From NCBI GenBank assembly GCA_009746045.1, contig RPFO01000333.1:1618314-1682313 (forward strand): a stretch of 64,000 bases of DNA. Direction: 5' to 3'. The notes below the pieces were generated by a model that ran no database searches, was not told the DNA's origin, and saw only the letters and a program-made list of their open reading frames with translations. Positions 1 through 10,500 of this stretch are shown piece after piece; within the stretch, counting starts at the first letter, position 1, and each line of letters starts with the position of its first letter. Both the position numbers and the translations under genes were made by a program. This stretch comes from Mesostigma viride. Its lineage: Eukaryota; Streptophyta; Mesostigmatophyceae; Mesostigmatales; Mesostigmataceae.

Positions 1-56
1 GGCAGCATCCCACGGTGCCCTGGGGACTACGTGCCTGCCGGAACGCACGAACAAAA

Positions 57-1075
57 GAGGAATACTAAACATACTATAAGAGGAATACCAAAAGAGTACT
101 ATAAGCGAAATAATATATATAATGAGGAATGCTGCATAATAAAAAGAGGAATACTGTATACTATAAGAGGAACGCTTTATACCGCAGTGTACATGAAGAG
201 GAATACTGTACACTACAAAGAGGAACGCTATATACCGTAGTGTACATAAACAGGAATACTGTATACTATAAAGAGGTATACTGTATACTATAAGAGGAAC
301 GCTACATACCGTAGTGTACATAAACAGGAATACTGTACACTATAAAGAGGTATACTGTATACTATAAAGAGGAACGCTGTATACCGCAGTGTACATAAAG
401 AGGAATACTGTACACTATAAAGAGGTATACTGTATACTATAAAGAGGAACGCTGTATACCGCAGTGTACATGAAGAGGAATTATGTACACTATAAAGAGA
501 TATACTGTATACTATAAAGAGGAACGCTGTATACCGCAGTGTACATAAACAGGAATACTGTACACTATAAAGAGGAACGCTGTATACTATAAAGAGGAAC
601 GCTGTATACCGTAGTGTACATAAACAAGAATACTGTACACTACAAAGAGGAACGCTGTATACCGCAGTGTACATAAACAGGAATACTGTACACTACAAAG
701 AGGAACGCTGTATACCGCAGTGTACATAAAGAGGTATACTGTACACTACAAAGAGGAACGCTGTATACCGTAGTGTACATAAACAGGAATACTGTACACT
801 ACAAAGAGGAACGCTGTATACCGTAGTGTACATAAACAGGAATACTGTACACTACAAAGAGGAACGCTGTATACCGCAGTGTACATAAACAGGAATACTG
901 TACACTACAAAGAGGAACGCTATATACCGCAGTGTACATAAACAGGTATACTGTACACTACAAAGAGGAACGCTATATACCGCAGTGTACATAAACAGGT
1001 ATACTGTACACTATAAGAGGAATACTGTACGCTATCAAGAGACTACAGTACACTATAAAGAGGAATACTGTAGAT
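57..1075. repeat. Minisatellite, about 53-bp unit
   Basis: Some twenty imperfect units built from GAGGAACGCTGTATACCG, CAGTGTACATAAACAGG and AATACTGTACACTACAAA. Units differ by point changes and by loss or duplication of the ACTATAAAGAGG part. Open frames inside it are periodic and are not genes. It lies beyond the last exon I can see of the GT29 gene. Confidence 0.9.
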
Positions 1076-1530
1076 AATAGGAATACCATATAGTCCCTTC
1101 CAGGCAGCAAACACGCAAGCACCAGGTACTACCACACAGGTGTGGTCGCAGAAGACCACAGCCGCGGCCAGCCACCGCACGGGAGCGTGACAATGCCTGC
1201 TTTAATAACATCCCTTGACGCGTAGAGAGTTATGGATGGCGATCCCTCCTTTGGCCACATGGCTGTGGGGTAGGCCTCTGGTTGGGGTCGACGCCAAAGC
1301 GTATGCATGTGGAGGTGGGATGGCCAGGCAGCTATTCACGGCCAACTCCCTCATCATTCCTCGAAGAAGCGCTGTTCTCAGTAATTGTGACGACCCAGTC
1401 CTCAGTTTTCTACAACGTAGAAGGTGCCTCCCATGCCACCAACATCAGCTGGCATTGCCAGCGCCTGCGCGAAGACCTTCCCCCCCGAACCCCTTTCCCC
1501 TACTCTCACCGACCCTCTCCCCCTCCTCAC

Positions 1531-4500
1531 CTTCATGAACAGCAGCACGAGGTCGGTGGCGCGCGGCGCCCCGGGCACCTCAGGCTCCGTGTGGAGGCCC
1601 ACCGCGTCCATGCGCCGCTTGATCTGGGCAAGGCAGAAGAGGAATCGTGCACCGCCTACAGCACTAGTTAGCTACCAACCCATGTGACTGAGGTACGCAT
1701 GGGTGTTACCACAGATGCGCCCGTGTGCCTTGAGTCCATGTCGGCAACTGCTTTGTGCAGGCAAACCTGCCATGCGCGCGATTCGGTTCCCGCATGGCCT
1801 TGGGTCAGCGCTTGGGTCCGCGCATGACCCGTCCGTCGCATCACGTGCCAGGCACGCAGGCTCCGTGGTCCCCTGTGCCACCCCCTACGAGTGCCGGCCC
1901 CTACGAGTGCCACCCCCTACGAGTGCCACCCCTACAAGCGCCGGCCCCTACGAGTGCCACCACCTGCAAGTGCCACCCCCTACGAGCGCCACCCCTACGA
2001 GCGACGGCCCCTACGAGTGCCACCCCCTGCAAGTGCCACCCCCTACGAGCGCCGGCCCCTACGAGTGCCACCCCCTACGAGTGCCACCCCCTACGAGTGC
2101 CACCCCCTACGAGTGCCACCCCCTACGAGTGCCACCCCCTACGAGTGCCATCTCCCACAAGCGCCACCCCTACGAGTGCCACCCTCACGTACAAGTGGCG
2201 TGGGGGACAGCCAGCGGATGACATGAGTGGCGCCGTGCCGGGAGGAAGAAAAGAAAAAAAGGATACATGCAGGCAGCAAGTCCTGGCACATTTCAAGGTG
2301 TTCCTGTTAGACCAGGGGGGTGATAGTCCGCCTGCTTGCAACCGTAACACCAAGTGGAGCCCACAGAGCACCGTTTTCCCCCATTTGATAGGCACTGCTA
2401 CTGCCACCCGTCCCGTCTTTCATGGACAGTCCATCGCGGAGGGCCACTATTCATGAAAGGTGAGACAGGGGATGCCCCGCACAGCGGCGACTACGCCATA
2501 CGCCACCCTAAAACCAAAACAGGAAAACCCTAATCCCCTGCTTTCTCCTCACATGATCATTAGTGTCCATCTGACATGGGCAGCTCATTAGCGCTATCCC
2601 AGCCCAGGCCAGCCCAGGCCAGCCCAGGCCAGCCCAGCCCAGCCCAGCCCAGCCCACCATTACGTGCATGCCTCCCCTCCACCCCACCACCCTTTGCGCG
2701 CCTCCCATGAACCCAACCAGGTCAGAACCAAGCACGTTGTCGGCTACTTGCGCCCCTCACCTCTTCGTAAATCTTCTGAAGCGACAGCGTGAAGCCCGGC
2801 GCAACGAAGAAGATGAGGTGCTCCTGGAACTTGCGCAGCAGCTGGGGGGCAAGGTGGTGGTGGTGGTGATGGCGATGGGTGGCGGTGGTGGATGGTCGGT
2901 TGGTTGGTTGGTTGGGCAGGTGGGGGGGGGGGGGCAAGAAAGGAGGGGAAGGCAGGGACGGATGGTGGGCGGGTGGAGTCAACAACCGCGGGGCAGATGC
3001 AGTCCAAACAGCAGCGCGGATGGCAGGCAGAACTGCAGCGAGGCGGGGAGGGGAGGGCGGTGACGTGGTGGGTGCCCTCCAACAACAACAACATCTGAGA
3101 AATGCGATGAAGGAAGGGCCAAGCAGACATGCCCAAGGTGGCAAGAGAGCAGCTCATTCTGCCCACAAGACCGAATTTGAGCATCTGGCCGGCAACTCCT
3201 AGGCTGGCGTTCGCAGCACAGGAACCTACCATTGGCATGCCAGTAGAGGCCAACATGGGACCGACACGGGAACTGGCGCGTGTGAGCGTGCGAAGACCGC
3301 GGTCAACCGAGGCAACGTTTCGCCGAGGTAATGTCTCACCAAGGCAACGTTTCGCCGAGGTAATGTCTAACCAAGGCAACGTTTCGCCGAGGTAATGTCT
3401 AACCAAGGCAACGTTTCGCCGAGGTAATGTCGAACCAAGGCAACGTTTCGCCGAGGTAATGTCTCACCAAGGCAACGTTTCGCCGAGGTAATGTCTAACC
3501 AAGGCAACGTTTCGCCGAGGTAATGTCGAACCAAGGCAACGTTTCGCCGAGGTAATGTCTAACCAAGGCAACGTTTCGCCGAGGTAATGTCGAACCAAGG
3601 CAACGTTTCGCCGAGGTAATGTCTAACCAAGGCAACGTTTCGCCGAGGTAATGTCTAACCAAGGCAACGTTTCGCCGAGGTAATGTCTAACCAAGGCAAC
3701 GTTTCGCCGAGGTAATGTCGAACCAAGGCAACGTTTCGCCGAGGTAATGTCTAACCAAGGCAACGTTTCGCCGAGGTAATGTCTAACCAAGGCAACGTTT
3801 CGCCGAGGTAATGTCGAACCAAGGCAACGTTTCGCCGAGGTAATGTCTAACCAAGGCAACGTTTCGCCGAGGTAATGTCTAACCAAGGCAACGTTTCGCC
3901 GAGGTAATGTCGAACCAAGGCGACGTTTCGCCGAGGTGATGTCTAACCAAGGCAACGTTTCACCGAGGTAATGTCTAACCAAGGCAACGTTTCGCCGAGG
4001 TAATGTCTAACCAAGGCAACGTTTCGCCGAGGTAATGTCTCACCAAGGCAACGTTTCGCCGAGGTAATGTCTCACCAAGGCAACGTTTCGCCGAGGTAAT
4101 GTCTCACCAAGGCAACGTTTCGCCGAGGTAATGTCTCACCAAGGCAACGTTTCGCCGAGGTAATGTCTCACCAAGGCAACGTTTCGCCGAGGTAATGTCT
4201 AACCAAGGCAACGTTTCGCCGAGGTAATGTCTAACCAAGGCAACGTTTCGCCGAGGTAATGTCTCACCAAGGCAACGTTTCGCCGCGGTAATGTCTCACC
4301 AAGGCAACGTTTCGCCGAGGTAATGTCTCACCAAGGCAACGTTTCGCCGAGGTAATGTCTCACCAAGGCAACGTGCGGAAGCTGCCTTGGCCATTCTTTC
4401 ACCATGTCAGTCCCATCTTTTTTAACAGCGCCTGCATGCAGTGAGCCATGACAAAGTAGCACAAACGACAGCGCACCTCGATGTACAGGAGAATGGACAC

Positions 4501-7500
4501 GTCGCCAAACAGCAACAGCGTGCGCGCGCCCGGCACGTAGCGCTTGTGCGAGCTTTTGCCGGCGTCCTTCACCCCCTGTGGCCGCAAGCACGCCAGTGAT
4601 GAAGCACGCGGCGGCACGACAGAGGTCGAGCAGGGACTCAGGGGCGCACAGGGATGCACATAAACAGTGGGCACAGGAGTGTGTCAGGTATATGTCGTGG
4701 CCAGAAGCATGTCCTGGCCAGAAGCATGTTCTGGCCAGAAGCATATCCTGGCCAGAAGCATGTCCTGGCCAGAAGCATGTAGTGGCAGAGTTAGGGATGT
4801 GATGCGGGAATGATGTAGCGAATGCTCACACTGACGTGGCGTGTGCAGGCGTGCCGAGGCGCCACGCTAGCACGGCAGGGGACCAGAATCACAACGCAAG
4901 GCACTCACTCCTCACGCGGACACATTACAAATGCAATAAACGAGGGCAATCCAGCTGTTTTAATAGTAGTACATAGAAGGCCACGTCGCATACAAAACTC
5001 TCTGGCCGCCAAATGGGAATGCTGCAGCCGGTTGCCTGCCCACCTCTGGCCCACCTGCTCCCATTGCAAGGACAGGAAAGGCGTCGTGCAGCAACCCAAT
5101 CACCCACCCTATCATCAACAGACTTGAAACATCGAGGCGGCACCGCCAGGCTGCCAGGCTGGCTCCAGGCAGCTCACGTCACCGCACATGTATAACAAGA
5201 GTGGGTGGCGGAGTGCACAAATAACGGCACGTTCCATGATTGCCGATATTTATTTTGCAATGGCCAAGCAAAGTTTGCCAGCCTGCAAGATAACACTGTC
5301 GCCCGCCAAGCCCAGACGATCTGTGGCGTTCTGTCGGATGGCACTTTACTGTATAATGCTATCGCCCGCAACAGCATAGCCCCATTGCCACAGGCACCCC
5401 CTGCCGCCACAACCAGCCATACTTTGCTCACGACGTTTCTCACGATATCTGTCACAATACTTGCCACGACGTTCCTCACTACAATCATCACACACAAGCT
5501 GCCGTACGTACCCGCGTGATCAGCGTCTGAACCCAGCTCTCCGTGTTGGCCCGGAAGGTGGCCCGTTTTCCGACCGTCAGCTCATAACCCTGCCGTGCAC
5601 GCAACGCCACACGAGCAAGAGGCAGGAGCAAAGCACGATGCGACGCAGGAGCAAAGCACCCTGGGCCAAGATGGCCATCAGCGACGCACCCTTGGCAGCA
5701 CGGTGAGGTCAAGAACGGGCATCCACTCCGCTGGTGCGCGGCTACTGTATCTATATATAAATATAAGTATATATACTACTTGTGTGGCACAGGAAGAGAT
5801 CCCATGCTACCGCCGTATCACCGTGTGCGAGGTGCACGCGTTGACCCATGTCATTTGTGTCACACTGTGACTGGGTGGTAAAAAATGCCGACAACGCCTC
5901 GAACGCAGTGTGGTCGGGCCAGAAAAGGTCCAAAGCGCCAGGTACAGACAAAAGCTGGCAGGGATCCGGCAGGGACCGCCCAAGGAACTGGGGGGACGTG
6001 GGCGCGCAATGCAACAGAGGGGTGGGTCGACATCATCCCCCCCCCCCCCAAGAAAGCAAAGCGTAGGGCCAGTAAAGCGTAGGGCTAGTAAAGCGTAAGG
6101 CCAGTAAGCGTAAGGCCAGCATGCCGATGGGCCATTATCGTTCACCCAAGGACACGCATCGCCCCCACATAGGGCCATCGATACGTTTCATCAGTGGAGG
6201 CATACCATCCATCCATCCATCCATCCATCCATCCATCCATCCATCCATCCATCCATCCATCCATCCATCCATCCATCCGTCCGTCCGTCCGTCCGTCCGT
6301 CCGTCCGTCCGTCCGTCCGTCCGTCCGTCCGTCCGTCCGTCCGTCCGTCCGTCCGTCCGTCCGTCCGTCCGTCCGTCCGTCCGTCCGTCCGTCCGTCCGT
6401 CCGTCCGTCCGTCCGTCCGTCCGTCCGTCCGTCCGTCCGTCCGTCCGTCCGTCCGTCCGTCCGTCCGTCCGTCCGTCCGTCCGTCCGTCCGTCCATCCAT
6501 CCATCCATCCATCCATCCATCCATCCATCAATGCGACTCATCAGCGGATGCATACCCACCATCCCTGGGACCATCCCTTGAACAAGCGCAGGCACCTGCC
6601 TATAACAAATGGCGACACATACCCCCAAGGGGCAAATCGCTCTTATGCACGTGGGGGGGAGCATACCTTGGTTGGTGCCTCGTTGAAGCGCAGCACCACG
6701 TCGTGCGCGTCGATGCGCGACGCGTACTGCTGCTCCCGTAGCGTGGGCGAGTTCCCCACCACTGGCATACGCGGGCAGTGGGCTCATCGCCGCGCCGTAA
6801 CCAGCCCATGGGCACAAACATCAGCTCCAAGCAGAAAGGCAAAGGTGGCAGGCCCAAGCAGTAACGGAGGTCCTCGCAACCACCAAAGGGAGTGCATGCG
6901 GGCGATGTCTGAGCAATGCTACCAACAAGCCCAGGCAGCGCCCATGCCGACCCCAAGCATCTGCGGTTGCCATATTGCCAACCGATCGTCGAATGGGAAC
7001 GCGAGCAGCCAGGGCCCCCACCAAGGATCCATGGGCCACACCACCATGCACCCATCCACCTGCCGCGTCAAGTCCGCCACCGACCAAGCGGCATGCCAAG
7101 CACCATGCCACGCACCATGACACGCAAGTGGCCTACCTGGTTGGCCCGTCCATCATGCCCCTGGGCATGCAGAGCCCGGAGCACGCCACACCAACCATGA
7201 TGCCCATCAGTCGGCAACACGTCACGTCGTCCCTAGCGCTCCTATCGGCCCCATGCACCAGCAAACCTGAGACTAGACCGTCCATGTCTTCTTGCAAGAG
7301 CCACAAATGCAATACACCTACCCCCACGCTCCACCAACGGTTACACCGAGCATATTAGACCCGATGGCCGTTCTGCAAACCAAGGGTGCTGCGGCTTACT
7401 GTCCCCGCAAACCGGAGGTGATCAGCGAGAGTACGACCCGCCCCGCTAACCAGGACCCGAAAAAGCTCCAGATCGCAGTCCAGGCCGGCGAGTTTACCGC

Positions 7501-10500
7501 GGTTTGTGTGTGTGTGGGGGGGGGGGACTACCCGGTCCTGTTTCGAACACTGCGTGTGTTCAGTGGGCAGTGGGGGCCCCTTCTGACCTGCAAAACGGGC
7601 TTTTTTTTGCCGCACTCACCCGCGCAGCTTTTGTACTTGGTCTTCTGCACAATGTCGATCATCGGCAAGAGCGAGTTGAGCAGGTTTAGCTCCTGGCAAA
7701 CGCGCCACAGGATGGGGGTCGGGGTCACATGCGAATCATGCACAACCGAACAGGCGCGGCACAGCCCACCGTGTCAATACATGCGCCAGGGAGAACATGC
7801 CATCGCATGAGCAGGCAAACAGGTGTTACTGAACGAGGCTGGGGTAAATGAGGCTGGCAACGCTGCACGACGTCATGCCATGTTGGGTGTGGCACGGGGA
7901 TTGCAGCGGGCACAGTCCCTGCCTCCCTCCCTGATAGGGTATAGTAGTATATAGGCAAGGAGCTGAGGAGAACCAACGGGAGGGTATAGTAGTATATAGG
8001 CAAGGAGCTGAGGAGAACCAACGGGAGGGTATAGTAGTATATAGGCAAGGAGATGAGGAGAACCAACGGGAGGGTATAGTAGTATATAGGCAAGGAGCTG
8101 AGGAGAACCAACGGGAGGGTATAGTAGTATATAGGCAAGGAGCTGAGGAGAACCAACGGGAGGGTATAGTAGTATATAGGCAAGGAGCTGAGGAGAACCA
8201 ACGGGAGGGTATAGTAGTATATAGGCAAGGAGCTGAGGAGAACCAACGGGAGGGTATAGTAGTATATAGGCAAGGAGCTGAGGAGAACCGACGGGAGGGT
8301 ATAGTAGTATATAGGCAAGGAGCTGAGGAGAACCAACGGGAGGGTATAGTAGTATATAGGCAAGGAGCTGAGGAGAACCAACGGGAGGGTATAGTAGTAT
8401 ATAGGCAAGGAGCTGAGGAGAACCAACGGGAGGGTATAGTAGTATATAGGCAAGGAGCTGAGGAGAACCAACGGGAGGGTATAGTAGTATATAGGCAAGG
8501 AGCTGAGGAGAACCGACGGGAGGGTATAGTAGTATATAGGCAAGGAGCTGAGGAGAACCAACGGGAGGGTATAGTAGTATATAGGCAAGGAGCTGAGGAG
8601 AACCGACGGGAGGGTATAGTAGTATATAGGCAAGGAGCTGAGGAGAACCAACGGGAGGGTATAGTAGTATATAGGCAAGGAGCTGAGGAGAACCAACGGG
8701 AGGGTATAGTAGTATATAGGCAAGGAGCTGAGGAGAACCAACGGGAGGGTATAGTAGTACATAGGCAAGGAGCTGAGGAGAACCAACGGGAGGGTAGAGT
8801 AGTATATAGGCAAGGAGCTGAGGAGAACCGACGGGAGGGTATAGTAGTATATAGGCAAGGAGCTGAGGAGAACCAACGGGAGGGTATAGTAGTATATAGG
8901 CAAGGAGCTGAGGAGAACCAACGGGAGGGTATAGTAGTATATAGGCAAGGAGCTGAGGAGAACCAACGGGAGGGTATAGTAGTATATAGGCAAGGAGCTG
9001 AGGAGAACCGACGGGAGGGTATAGTAGTATATAGGCAAGGAGCTGAGGAGAACGGACGGGCAGCCTTGGTGCCACTCCCCACACATGTGCAGCATGGATG
9101 GGTAGTGCCAGCATCCCCTCAGCGGCTATGGCCTCCTCCCCAGGACCGAGCCAGTCCGGTGATGACAAGAACAGAGTTGGCAGGTGGCGGCGGCAGGATG
9201 CTGCAAACCACCCCACGAGCCCGCCCGCACGCCGCCTGCCCGCCCCAGCATGCATGGTACGTTTGCCACGCACAGCGCTGCCTGCCTCCCCGCTAGCCAC
9301 GCAGCCAGCCGATTCTTCCACAAACGTTCGTGTAACGCCATGGGGAGCCTCTTCGTGTTCCCCTGGCGAAGACAAGTCCAACGTCCCTCCCCTTTCTCCC
9401 CCCCCCCCCCCCCCCCCCCTCAGTCTCGTGCGTCTCACCAGCGATGCTCATCCAGCGGCGGTGAGCCACCAACTCGGGCGGCTGAGCACGCAAGCCTTCC
9501 GTTTGCGTGCAAGGTGGTCCGCGGTCACAACATGACGCCAAGGACATGCATGGTGAGAGATCGTATAGGCATGCTGCCATCTCAGCAGACGAGTGGCCTT
9601 GGGAGGCCCTAATGCTGCCGCTGTCCCTGTATCCGCACTCCCCAAACCCGTACTCTTGGAACTGTTTCGAGGAGCACGCCGGACACGTGCACGTGCCACG
9701 CTCCCACCCAGCCCAACAATTTGGTCCAGTTGGAGAAGACCCCCGCAGCGTGGGCCCTAGCCACGCCGGGCGGCGTGGGCAGGTGTACGAGGCGTGGGCA
9801 TGTATCAGGCGTGGGCAGGTCTACGTGGGCAGGTCTACGTGGGCAGGTCTACATGGGCAGGTCTACGTGGGCAGGTGTACGCGGGCAGGTCTACGTGGGC
9901 AGGTCTACGCGGGCAGGTCTACGTGGGCAGGCCGAGACATGCCGGCTCTGTCCGAAATCATTGCATGCATCACACGTGGGGCGCCCGTGCTATTCCACGA
10001 TGACGACTGTGTCATGCTGCTGCGGTGCCCTGGCACCTCCATCCCCACCCACCCGCACACCTACCTCGGCCGGCAGATTCGTCTGGCTGGCCTCCTCCTG
10101 CGTGATCTTGCCCAGCAGGACGAGCCGGTTGCTGGCACACACAATGACACACACAGAAACACACGCGACCACCGCATTTAGGCACACACAACCAAAGAGC
10201 ACATGCACGACCATGGGCATGCCATGTGGCAGACGGCAGCACGCGGAGACAGATGTCAGCACGGTGGTGCCCACAAGGCACACGTACCTGGTCAACACAT
10301 TTTTGAAAGTCAAAGTCACCGAAATCGCAACACAGGAGTACCAAAACGGGACACGTGTCGAGAATCTCGACGGGCAGGATTGATAAAACAATAGCCATGT
10401 GTCAGTTAAATAGCCAGGTCTCGAGATGCTGTCAGCACACGTGACAAGAACTTGTTGCCCAGGATGCCTGCCAAGAAGTTCCTGGCACGCGTGCCGTACA

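Noticed and set aside
1215-1330. GT29 C-terminal exon with the S-motif end (IRFGVDPN on the minus strand)
   Set aside because: Only a short loose resemblance to YGFG. Splice borders and phase could not be made consistent.
3309-4374. CRISPR-like regular array
   Set aside because: Units are contiguous 32-bp repeats without unique spacers, in an intron of a eukaryotic gene.
9439-9481. Additional GT29 exon ([14 protein letters not shown])
   Set aside because: Good AG and GT borders, but it ends in phase 1 while the next exon needs phase 0. Skipping it keeps the frame, so I left it out.
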